DNA of 64,000 nucleotides, from positions 88,846,001 through 88,910,000 of the forward strand of contig JBITNC010000001.1 in NCBI GenBank assembly GCA_050084985.1, read 5' to 3'. Numbering within the stretch: the first letter of the stretch is position 1; the number at the start of each line of letters is the position of its first letter. The stretch comes from Nageia nagi. Taxonomy: Eukaryota > Pinophyta. Of this stretch, positions 11,001 through 19,760 are shown piece by piece. The notes under the pieces were generated by a model. That model did no database searches. It saw only the letters and a list, made by a program, of their open reading frames with translations, and was not told the origin of the DNA. A program made the translations under genes and the position numbers.

Positions 11001-14000
11001 TGTATTTCTAGAAAAATTATAAGTTAAAATTTTAAATTAAAAAGGACATGACTAAAATAATTAATTTCAATTAAAATTGAAAATTAAAAATACAAGTAAA
11101 ATACAGTTTTTTTTATAAAATTAAAAATATAAAAAAATATTAATTTCAAATAAAATTAAAAATACAATTTTTTTTATAAAATTAAAAATATAAATTATCA
11201 ACTTAGTTTCACTTGCCAATTAAAATATAATTTTTTTAAGAATATTTGAATATTATTACTTTGTTAACTTAGTTTCACTTTCAAATTTCAAGTTTCAGTA
11301 TTTTGAGTTCTCAAGTTTGTATTTTTAATTTTAATTTTAATTTTAATTTTTAATTTTACTATTGAATGTTTCATGAATGAATTCAATGATTCATTGAATC
11401 AATGAATTGATAATATGAATGTAGAACTAGAAACTATCTTTATTTCTAGAAATCTAAAATTTCTAGGAACTTATATTAGTTATATACTTGCCGTTTCCGA
11501 GCTATCCCTTAAAATTAGGTCCTCGTCCCCTACCATCCCTGGATATGCATTCCCCCATACCCGACCCATGTGTAACCTTGCTTTGTTGGAAGTTATCGAA
11601 ACAAACCTGCCAAGAGAGATGTCGTATTTTGTAGAAAAGATTAATGTTTACAAAGGAAATGAAATCAACATTATGAACAGAATAATCGTGCAATAGATAA
11701 TCGAAAGTAGGTAAGCAAAGGAAGATGTATTAATCAAACTGACATTAAGAAAATATGCATTTAGCTATAAATATTGCGAGTCTCTTCTAAGGAGCAACCT
11801 ACTTCTTGAGTAAACTCTATACAATTTTCCAAGCTAAGCTTTTCAAAATGCTTGCATGACCTTTTAATAATATTACTTATTCAGATATTCCTTCACACAT
11901 GCTTTTTACATATATTCCTTATATTGTATATGTTTTTTTACATCTATTTTTAACACCTATGTTCTTGCACATCATTCTGTTACATTTGTCTTTTATTCCT
12001 CTCTACCTAATCACTATTATTATTGTTACATACGAAAGGTGGGTGTATAAGATGCTTTAATTTTGAGTGTTTTTCCTATCATTGTTAAATTTTGTAAGTA
12101 TTGAACTGTTATCCTTCTTGCACTGTTTTTGGCATTTATTTATTGCATAGCCCTCCTGTGATTAATGCACCATACATTATGTTGTATTTATATTTGGTAT
12201 TCCAAATAGAGGGGCGTCAAGATATATCTTGGTGATTAAGTTACAATGTTTTTACGCAACAAAGCTATTAGTTTTATGAAGTTTATTATCAATTGTTGAA
12301 AAAAGACTGATTGTTTAGGAACATTCTTGTTGTGCAATGCGTTCAGTGTGTTGCTGCTAATGTCGAAACAAGAGGCGCATTTGTGAAAGGTAAAGACCTG
12401 GTTTGTGTAAATTTATATATTTCTCATCCCTCTGAAAATTATTTTGTTTCTGCTTTCACACAAAAGAAAAATGCAGAAATGGATATAGCTATGCACCTAT
12501 TGCTGAGAAGTCAGCTATATCACACTGTATTGTACTGAACTGTTACTACAAGAGTTCAAATTTCCACCAGAGAGAAGGAATCTAGGGTCTTGAGTAATCA
12601 TCATTCATCTAAGCTACATTTCTATAGAGATGCACATTTTTCTTGGATCCCATTTAGTGTTGTATGTCCTTGAAAATATATAAACAATCTCTCTTCCATC
12701 TACCCCTTCCTGTAACCAAGAATCATAAAATCCTTTTAGTTGATAAAATTTGTCAAATTCAAGCGCTATATCCATGGTTCTTGAACCCTGATTCTTGGAA
12801 AGTGTGGGCATTGAATTGAAGGAACAAATAAGAAAAAACACTACATGCCATATACATTTTGATTTTATAGATGTCTGTATATTTAGTTGAAACTGGTTTA
12901 TGTGGGATGTGGCGCATAATTTCCCTCCGATTATTGAACTAATTGTGAATTGCTTTGATCATGACAGCACATATTCCAAATTACTTGGTGCCCTTCATTT
13001 TATTTGAGAATACTGAGGAATGTTTTGAAAATGTCAGAGCTATCTCCCTTTCTGTCATTGGGATTGTTGTTCAGGTTCCATGCTCACAACCTATATCCTT
13101 ATACTACCATTTTATTGTGCTTGTGGTCTGAAATGCTATTTATAAAATGAACAATTTGTGCCTGACTATACAAATATTATTGAATGTAAAGTCTGGAGAG
13201 AATGAAGTTATTCAATGGGCTCTCAAGAACAACATTATTAATGTGTGTGTGAGTGTGATGGACATTGGAAGTGAGCTGTCCAAAGTGGTATGTTCATTTC
13301 TCAATGACTTAGCTTTTGCTGTTAATTATAGTCACTTAGTTTTTGTTTTGACCTCTTGATTGGATGATAATTGTTTTCTGGCAGATTGCTATGCATATTA
13401 TGGAATCAATTTTACGAAACAGTTTGGGAATCGTCCATGTTTGTGAACCACCCAGTCCTATGCTCGGTAAACTCATGGAAATTTACAAGCAAACTGTAAG
13501 TCATTCTACAACTAGGACACTTATTAATGGAATAAAAGTTATGTTTCCTTCCTATTGAATATTTGTTTGTTCTTATGGATATTTCTTTCGTAGGTTTTGG
13601 TCCTGGTTAGGGATGAAGAGTTTTCTCCTCGCCTTCTATTCCATGTTATCAGATGTTACATTTTACTATGTAAAAATTGCAGGTAATGGTCTTGAATTAG
13701 TGAGGCCTAGGGCTCAAACATTAACTATTTGTCTGTTCTGATTAAGCTTTAAAGCTTTATATATTGAAGTGACAGGCTAGGTTACAGGCAAGGACATACT
13801 CAACAGTCAACATAATTCAGTTGCCATTTTACCAATTCATTGAACCACATTGTTAATCTAGTTGTATACTGTGTTACCCTGTATTTCCAAGTGTATAACA
13901 GGAACATGTATAAGTAATTGGGAAACCTAATTGCTGTTAGACACTAATTTGGGAGTATATTTGTGTATCAGGGCTCTGGAATTACTTAAGGAAAATCTTC

Positions 14001-14457
14001 CACCTCCTCTGCTTGATGACACATTTCATGAGATCTTCAAGGTAACTCACAAAGGCAACGCATTGGCTGCAAGTCTATAAATGTACTTATCATACTTATG
14101 AAACAACTGTACACCCCCAATATGGTTGTTCATTGGAGAATATTGGCTCCTTGTTTAAAAATCTTAAATGTTTGGAGAAACTGATCTGATTCAACCATTA
14201 AAGCAAATACTTAGATATTATATATTTGGATGCAGGAGTTTCCTGTCATAAATCAGTTGCGGAATCAGCTATTACTGAACTTGGGGAAATTGGAGGACAT
14301 TCAAGTCCTGGACAAGCCCAAAATTGCTCAGATTAATTCAGAATCCATCTCATCCAATGGTTTGAGTCCTCTGTGTCCAGTAAACATGAATAGAGAAAAT
14401 TGGCCATCACCAGCTTCTCCCAATTTCATTTCAACCCACCGTGGGAAGGAAAACTGA
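1989..14457 (+). CDS. CNOT9-like: CNOT9/RCD1/CAF40-like subunit of the CCR4-NOT complex, 11 coding exons
   Basis: Spliced product of about 404 aa. CNOT9 (Rcd1, yeast Caf40) is an armadillo-type helical scaffold of the CCR4-NOT deadenylase complex, acting in mRNA decay and repression. Proposed exons: 1989-2078, 2158-2370, 3592-3675, 3778-3867, 12347-12389, 12968-13074, 13192-13287, 13385-13495, 13594-13682, 13972-14041, 14236-14457. All introns are GT-AG and all phases match without a stop. Family blocks occur in order: [10 protein letters not shown] (helix 1 region, family RENALLELSK), [12 protein letters not shown] (family WHSFGTIAALLQ), [12 protein letters not shown] (family CNALALLQCVA), [58 protein letters not shown]. 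The Rcd1 fold covers residues about 80-355. A basic N-terminal 70 residues and a Ser/Pro/Asn-rich tail of about 50 residues are additions. Identity to canonical plant CNOT9 is clearly low, so this is a divergent paralogue. No internal stop or frameshift, so probably functional. Confidence 0.9.
2371..3591 (+). other. Intron 2 of the CNOT9-like gene holding an unrecognised coding-like segment
   Basis: Between donor GAG|GTTTGT and acceptor TTGCAG|AAG lie 1221 bases. From about 2640 to 3400 the plus strand reads like a decayed protein gene: an open 63-codon stretch at 2669-2857, then a second frame from about 2868 to 3105 with a TAA and a TAG where Gln codons would fit, then an open stretch at 3172-3405. 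I do not recognise the protein. C-to-T type stops suggest a silenced mobile-element or captured-gene relic rather than an alternative exon. The remaining bases of the intron are AT-rich without visible structure. Confidence 0.4.
4103..4574 (-). repeat. 3' LTR of the intron 4 gypsy element
   Basis: It matches 11571-12052 along its whole length (shared blocks include AAGAGAGATGT, CAATAGATAAT and CACACATGCTTTTT). On the minus strand it starts with TGTTACATACC next to the polypurine tract. Both ends show TG/CA-like termini. Confidence 0.75.
4575..5725 (-). pseudogene. Gypsy integrase C-terminus/chromodomain-like region and integrase core, broken
   Basis: Minus-strand reading 5060 to 4575 shows the integrase C-terminal GPF/chromovirus region: [20 protein letters not shown] matches the family pattern of Phe-x-x-Gly-Asp-x-Val-Phe-Leu-Lys-Leu-Gln-Pro-Tyr. 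It is followed by a chromodomain-like Trp-rich end close to the LTR. Reading 5508 to 5260 shows [16 protein letters not shown], the conserved integrase block between the second Asp and the final Glu. Frames are shifted several times. In a live element this enzyme inserts cDNA into chromosomes. Confidence 0.8.
5762..6240 (-). pseudogene. Gypsy RNase H C-terminal fragment
   Basis: Read on the minus strand from 6211, the segment contains [20 protein letters not shown] followed by [12 protein letters not shown], matching the gypsy RNase H end (SLKFLLEQ, then the usual [21 protein letters not shown]). Several frameshifts follow. The enzyme would degrade RNA in the RNA/DNA hybrid. Confidence 0.75.
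6604..7085 (-). pseudogene. Gypsy reverse transcriptase fragment
   Basis: Minus-strand reading from about 7085 gives the RT palm region: a stretch ending [14 protein letters not shown], then [20 protein letters not shown] with the catalytic FFDD (family Y/F-x-DD), then [21 protein letters not shown] direct duplication of about 40 bases (AAACTTTTGAAGGTAGGACT at about 6842 and 6879) interrupts the frame next to the FFDD block. Stops and shifts make it non-functional. Confidence 0.85.
7086..7923 (-). other. Degraded protease-RT linker with an internal direct duplication
   Basis: About 240 bases near 7205-7440 (starting GAGGTAATATTTTTGGGTGT) recur near 7485-7725 (GAGGTAATTATGTTGGTTGT) in the same orientation, with the shared run AACTTGTGGGT at about 7427 and 7687. 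The copies lie inside the retroelement and read as decayed pol sequence. No intact motif was seen. Confidence 0.45.
7924..8310 (-). pseudogene. Gypsy Gag zinc knuckle and protease fragment
   Basis: Read on the minus strand, 8306 to 8109 shows [20 protein letters not shown], a CCHC zinc knuckle (Cys-x2-Cys-x4-Gly-His-x4-Cys pattern) typical of plant gypsy Gag. The next frame, 8193 to 7924, holds the protease region with [20 protein letters not shown], where the catalytic Asp-Ser-Gly triplet has decayed to Asp-Leu-Val. The frames overlap by a shift. Confidence 0.8.
8311..9880 (-). other. Decayed gag and leader of the intron 4 gypsy element
   Basis: From 8311 to about 9130 the minus strand still looks like gag (Leu/Phe/Trp-rich fragments without motifs), heavily broken. 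From 9130 to 9880 the sequence is AT-rich and carries no reading frame or structure that I can name. Confidence 0.35.
9905..10571. mobile_element. Mutator-like inverted-repeat element (MULE-type MITE) with 9 bp target duplication
   Basis: The first roughly 135 bases (from GGCCAAAATACCC) are matched in reverse complement by the last roughly 145 bases (ending GGTATTTTGGTAATTTTCCC). The flanks are TAAAACATA at 9896-9904 and TAAAAAATA at 10572-10580, a 9 bp duplication with one mismatch. Long terminal inverted repeats plus a 9 bp duplication define Mutator-like elements. The internal 380 bases include a repeated TCTCGCCTTGTGTTGTTAAC-like motif and no transposase, so this is a non-autonomous copy. 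Confidence 0.8.
10600..11570. mobile_element. Unclassified insertion with C/G-run-rich ends and AT-rich core
   Basis: Two blocks dense in CCCC/GGGG runs (10640-10855, with repeats of GTCCCCGAGACG/GTCCCCGAAACG; and 11505-11570) flank about 650 bases of very AT-rich sequence with TTTTAATTTTAA repeats. The right block stops exactly where the gypsy LTR begins. The blocks look like subterminal repeats of a DNA transposon, but no clean inverted repeat or target duplication was found. The class is therefore open. Confidence 0.35.
11571..12052 (-). repeat. 5' LTR of the intron 4 gypsy element
   Basis: Collinear with 4103-4574 over about 480 bases with many substitutions and small gaps. It ends about 295 bases before exon 5 of the CNOT9-like gene. 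The terminal CA is altered to GA. Confidence 0.7.
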
Positions 14458-14826
14458 CTTGTTACATCTCGTTTTTGGTGGGCAATATGGTTCTGCAATC
14501 TGTTTCATGCAAGCAATGTATAATCATTAATGTATATTACTGTAAATGGCATAAGATTGGTAGAGCAATTAATTTTTTACTGGTTTATAATGTTGACCAA
14601 AGTTGACTATAAATCATAACCAGCTAAAATACTGGCCTTGCCCAACATAACTGTACAGTGTAATCTGCTACACTTCTGGACCTTGATTGAAGTTATCGAC
14701 TGTGCATTGTAATATGTTATGAAAAAGGCTTTGTAAAATGATAATTCAAGTCGAATGACCCTTCACATTCTGGGTACAATTTTCTTTCAACTTATTTTGT
14801 CGTGGATCTCTAATGATATGAGAAAA

Positions 14827-14840
14827 GCATGAATAAATTG
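14827..14840 (+). terminator. Possible polyadenylation signal of the CNOT9-like gene
   Basis: GCATGAATAAATTG carries an AATAAA about 375 bases after the stop codon, within AT-rich, TGTA-containing sequence (for example TGTAAAATG near 14730) as plant 3' ends often have. It lies just before the LINE tail at 14963, which bounds the 3' end. It is a weak call because AATAAA is frequent in this DNA. Confidence 0.3.
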
Positions 14841-14962
14841 CCACTAGATAGAACTTAAAACGTAAATTATCCAAAATAATTAATATGATATTGACAAATG
14901 TCAAATGGAGATACAAGATAAAGAATATTGACTGATTAAATATTAGTAGTGTATGTTATGGA

Positions 14963-17170
14963 ATTTTTTTTGAATGAAAAAGCTAAATATATTAAAAAAA
15001 TATAAATGCTTTTACATACAAAAAAAGTGGATGGATAAAGTACACCTTAGGAGTTAGTCACACAAATTCAAATGGACTAGGAGGATCAAAAAATATTGAG
15101 GCATGAGGTTAACAAAACATCAAAAATAAAGCCAGCTAGCTAGACAATCATTCATTCATTGAAATTGGTGGGAGTAATGTGGAGGGTCCTTGTTTTAAGC
15201 GAAGTACTCCCAGCCATCATTAGGTGGGATAAGAATGCTACCCATCATTGGCATTGCTACCAAAACTATTACCTCCAATGTTGTTACCAAAGCCACTACC
15301 ACCAAGGCTATTATTACCCATTACAACATGATCATTACTATCATTGGAGGTAAGATTGCACCATCCTCCCCCCAGCCAACTACCAATTCAAAAATAGTCG
15401 GACCTGAAGATTCCAACACTAGAGGGGCGGGAAGAGCTAGCACCATTGGTTTGTTTTTAAAAGGGGGTTAAGACCAATGTGTTTTTGCATAATTAGTTGG
15501 AGGGCGTAGGAGCAATCATCTTCTTGAACAAGATCTATAAGGACCTTGAGACCTAGAATGCTCTCGCAAAGATGAATTCGGAGAGACCCAACTTATAGTA
15601 TAGGGTGCATTACCCCAAAGGTCCAAGAGACTGTGGAGATTTTGGATCTCCGTATTCACTTTATCCACTTGCATAGAAATTTGCAACCATGAATCATAAA
15701 AAACTTCATATTTTTTAGCTAGTGAAAAAACAATATGGGTATCATGTTGAGAAAATACAACTACTAGTTTTCCATAGATGATAAAAAATGTCAATTCCAA
15801 AGATGTTTCAGATTTCAATCAAAGGCTCAAAAAACTCAAGAGGATCCCCAAGGAGAAGATGCACCTAGGAAAGGAGATAGGCATGAAAGGCCTAGAGAAG
15901 GTTTCAATCCAATCCCAAGCAGATTGAGCTTTGTACTAAAACAAATGAAGAACAACTTCATACTCCTCACAAAAACAACAGGTAAAGAATGCCCATATAT
16001 TTAAGCAGTTTTCCAATAGGAAGTCCTTGATGAAGTAAACTCCAAGCAAGGAAAGCTTGCTTTGGCTCTATGTAAGATGTTGAGACCATCTTAAAATGAA
16101 GACTCCACCTAGAAAGAGGAGAAATGAGGTATGAACAATCATTAAGCTTATAAGCCATGGGCAAATGAGGAGAAAGCCAAGAATATCCCAAGTGAGCTTT
16201 GTATTGAAGCAAGGGAACATTCTTGGGCCAATTCCAATCAGAACAACACAGTTTCTGAAAATATCTAGCAAATTTTGGCCATAAGGAAAAATGAATATTG
16301 TCAAACAGCACATCATAAGTATATTTATCATAAGATTTCAAGTTGTGAAGTTTATTGAAAGATTCCTGAGGAATCCAATCCTTGGCTTGGAAAGAGAAAA
16401 AAATGAACTTATCGTAATTCTTTTCCTAAAGACACGTTGAGCATGGATCCATTGAATTTTAGCAAGGGGAAGGCCTTGAAAAGTAATAATAGGTGACCAC
16501 CAAACATTGATAGAGGAGATGGAAGCCTCTTTTTGGCATCCTTCTCCCTTCCAATAGAGCCAAGGTTTGAAAGCTTCCCAAGCTCGTTAGATGCTCTAAA
16601 TAACAAAGGAACCTTTTATTTTGATAAGGACAAGAGCATTAAGAACAACTTGAAGGCTTAGGCCTTTCCAAAAGGAAGGCCTATGGAAATATAGTGGCAA
16701 ATAAGAATTTTCCAATCCTTCGACCCCTTAAGAGCTCTAATAACCCACTTTGCACATAAGGCATTACATTGACATCGGCAATCAAAAAAGCCCATTTTGC
16801 CAAATTGCTTTGGAAGACAATAAATGTCCAAACAACTCAATGAAATCCTTTCTTTTTTAAAACATTGGCCCATAAAAAATCTCTCAATAACTTTTCTAGC
16901 TTTCTATAGCAGGTTTTTGAAGGAACTTGACAAGAGGAGTATACATATGCATAGTGGCTAAGGTCTTAAAACAATTATGGAATTTTTTTGCTAAAGAAAT
17001 CTTCTTGGTAATCCAATAAGAAAGTTTTTTCTCCACTTTTTGAATTATAGAATCCTAGAGTTGAGCAGAGGAACTCAGGAAGACAAAAAAAATTCAAAGA
17101 ATTTAAGGTTGAATCCAATGTCATTGATATTGACAAAACCAATTAGGAAGGGGTTTCAAGGCTTGATCAT
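14963..17170 (-). mobile_element. 5'-truncated L1-type LINE
   Basis: On the minus strand the element ends in an A-run (T-run at 14963-14971), the usual LINE tail. Upstream are C-terminal parts of ORF2: KQFGKMGFFDCRCQCNALCA then KWVIRAL (16873-16658), the conserved stretch after the RT domain, and a zf-RVT-like region with EPKQAFLAWSLLHQGLPIGK (16341-15967). The RT catalytic core is not visible, so the copy is truncated near 17170. Several stops and shifts show it is dead. It lies just downstream of the CNOT9-like gene in opposite orientation. Confidence 0.8.
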
Positions 17171-17239
17171 AGTTGATCCTTTTTGGTATTAGAAATATAT
17201 ACAATATATTGAGTTGGTACATTCCATTATCATGTATTA

Positions 17240-17900
17240 TACAATTATAAACTAACAAAGATCATCTTATGTTGTCTCTAGTTGCTCAACAAACTTGTCT
17301 ATCCCATCAACATTTTAAAAGAGGTTGGCTAAAAAACTCTAATAAATGGCTTAATTTTTAGGGAATACAAAATAATATAACCCTTCAAAAAATGATAAAT
17401 TAAAATTGCAAATAATGTAATTCAAAAATTTTGGAGCAATGATAATATAAAAATAATGAAACTAGCTTACTATAAAAACATCATTAATCCAAAACTTGAA
17501 CATCCATCTTATCCATATAATATTATTAGTCTCAAAAAGAAATTTATGATTGCAAAATTAAGAACTAATTCACGTGATTTGTATAGTGAAAATGGCATAT
17601 GGAAAATATCTAAAACACCTTGGCATAAAAGAATTTGTAAGCTTTGTAACCTAAATGCCATAGAAGATGAGACTTCTCTTTTTTTGTCCATTTTACAAAA
17701 AAATTAGAGAAACCTACAAGGATATTTGTAACAAAGATAACCAAAATAAGCTTGACAATTCTATCATATATCATAATTTTTTTAGAAACAAATATTCAAA
17801 TACATAATTGATATATATTTATATCTAGACAAACTTTGATAGGTCCTACAAACCAATAGGTTTAAAAGGACATTGAAATGATTATCTTATCTTATTGTTA
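17240..17900 (+). pseudogene. LINE ORF2 C-terminal fragment, plus-strand copy
   Basis: The open stretch 17456-17707 encodes AYYKNIINPKLEHPSYPY and, further on, a Cys-x2-Cys motif (RICKLCNLNAIEDE) like the zinc-binding end of plant LINE ORF2. The same family occurs on the minus strand at 17990-19760, where the matching frame reads YYKNIINPKLEHPSYPH. The two copies differ at many positions, so they are separate old insertions or an old inverted duplication. Confidence 0.7.
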
Positions 17901-17989
17901 CTATTTGATATGGTCCAATCCTTTAATAACAACTTATTATGATTTCTCATATTATATCATAAACCATGATTAAGCTGCAATCAAACATA

Positions 17990-19760
17990 CCTTTGTAGTT
18001 TTCTCTTATGTCTTTGTAGAGTGGGAAAAAAGAGAAAATGAGTCTTATCTTCTATGACATTTAGGTTACAAGATTTATAAATTATTTTATCCCAAGGTGT
18101 TTTTGATACTATCGATCTATCAATTTCACTATGGATTTCATGTGAATGAGTTCTTCATTTTGTAATCGCAAGTTTCTTTTTGAAACTAATAATCTTATGT
18201 GGATATGAAGGATGTTCAAGTTTTGGATTAATAATATTTTTATAGTAACAAAGTTTTCTTTTATCTTTGATATTGTCATCATAACAAAAAAATTGAATTA
18301 CTTTATTTTCAATTTGCATTTCTAACTTATCTCTATTAGAGGGGTTGATGTTGTTATGCAAACCCCAAAAATCATTCCATTTATAGAAGTCTTTCAGCCA
18401 ATCTCTTTTAAAATGTTAATGAGTTAGGCAAGTTTGTTGGGTGACTACAAGTAATCTAAGGTGATCTACCTTTGAAAGCTTATAAGTGTATAACATATAT
18501 CATTTTAAAGCCTCACTTCCAATGGGAAGTAAACAATCTTCCATGATAAGTATAAGGTATTTTATTCTTAATTTTGAAGTTATAAAGGATAATTATTTTT
18601 TGAATTTGCTCAATTTTATTCCTAATTTTATCAAGAAATACTTCCACCCCAAACTTCACAACCATAAAGTAATACCAAAATTACAAAATAGGAGATAAGT
18701 GTTTTCTTTTATCTCAATTCCAAAGTCCTACATCTTTACATTTATTTTCCAAGCCATATAAGGATTTCCACCTCAAAAACTTTCTATTTTCAACACTTAA
18801 ATTCCAATTTAGTTTATGATTTATGTCAATACCTAAGTATTTGTAAGAGTGAGCCATATCTAAGGGTTGATTATTAAAGAGGATTGTAGGGTGGGCTATC
18901 TTTCTAGATTTAATGATCATAATTTTGGTTTTATCTCCATTAACTATTAATGTGGATATACTGCAGAATGTTTGAAGGATATTTAATTGTTTAACAATAT
19001 CATCATAATGTCTAGCTAATAAGACAATATCATCTGTATGAAAGAGAACATTAACGAGGTTATGAAGGTTGGTACCTGTACATATAGATTCTTTGAAAAA
19101 TCATTCTAGTTGATCTATGTAAATACCAAATAGACCAAGGGAAACTAGGTAACCTTGTTTAACTTCAATGTTATAACTAATTTCTTCATACCATCCTTGA
19201 TTAGTTTTAAGTTTGGCAGTAACTTGTTCATAAATTCTATAAATAACCAATATTAGTTCAAGAGGTAAATCTACTTTATCATTTTGTTAATTTTCAATAA
19301 TAACTCAAAAAGTGAAGATGTGATCAATTGTTGAATGTGTGCTTCTAAAATCAACTTGTTCTTTAGCTCTTAAGTTATTAACATAAGTCAACTACTAATT
19401 TTTTTCTATAATACTATCGTATATTTTGGTATGTAGATGACTTATCATAATAGTTCTATAATTTTGCAGGTTGTATTTATCTCCAAATTTGTAAATAGGA
19501 ACGAATGAGCTAACAATCCATTGCTTAAAAAATCCTTCTTTAAGAGAAGTGTTGAAAATGGTTTGGATATGGAGAGTGAGGATAGAGCCAACAATATTCA
19601 AAAATTCTTCTTGATATATTTTTATGTATTTGGCCTTCTGATTTGATAATCTTTTAATTCCCTCCTTAATATTATTTAAACAAAAAACTTTCTTTTAGTT
19701 GAAAGGTGCTAACTCTTGAAAAGATTCTTCTAAATTTAGAGAGGAGCTACATAGTTTTTG
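17990..19760 (-). pseudogene. LINE ORF2 (reverse transcriptase) fragment, minus-strand copy
   Basis: From right to left on the minus strand, 19601 begins an RT region with FNTSLKEGFFKQWIVSSFVP and KFGDKYNLQNYRTIMIS, the RT fingers motif of non-LTR elements. Then 18920-18714 has HSYKYLGIDINHKLNWN, the conserved YLG block after the palm. Then 18361-18155 carries the C-terminal YYKNIINPKLEHPSYPH. The catalytic YADD-type motif is not obvious in between (about 19000-19080 has decayed). Many frames are broken, and the endonuclease part is missing. Confidence 0.8.

Larger units (their letters stand above)
4103..12052 (-). mobile_element. Decayed Ty3/gypsy chromovirus-type LTR retrotransposon, antisense in intron 4
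   Basis: Related LTRs of about 470 bp lie at 4103-4574 and 11571-12052, and reverse-strand pol fragments lie between them in the order zinc knuckle, protease, RT, RNase H, integrase. On the minus strand a purine-rich tract (AAGGGGGGTGGCATG) directly precedes the LTR start TGTTACATACCC at 4574, a good polypurine tract. The LTRs differ at many positions (roughly a fifth by eye), so the insertion is old. No clean target duplication or primer site was found at the right end, where the 10600-11570 sequence abuts the LTR. Every coding part has stops and shifts, so it cannot be active. Confidence 0.8.
3868..12346 (+). other. 8.5 kb intron 4 of the CNOT9-like gene, filled with nested transposons
   Basis: The intron separates the codon for the last Gln of exon 4 (CAG|GTAACA) from the Cys codon that opens exon 5 (TTCAG|TGTGTTGC). 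In the conserved family block LLQCVA these residues are adjacent, so the two exon groups belong to one gene although they are 8.5 kb apart. About 8 kb of the intron is an antisense gypsy element with further insertions. Such long, repeat-filled introns are typical of conifers and other gymnosperms. Confidence 0.85.

Noticed and set aside
12614-12841. Minus-strand 75-codon frame in intron 5 of the CNOT9-like gene, sharing FYDSWLQ with a frame at 15516-15818
   Set aside because: Short, no family match, inside an intron whose splice sites fit. The shared seven residues are not enough to call a gene, though a LINE origin is possible.
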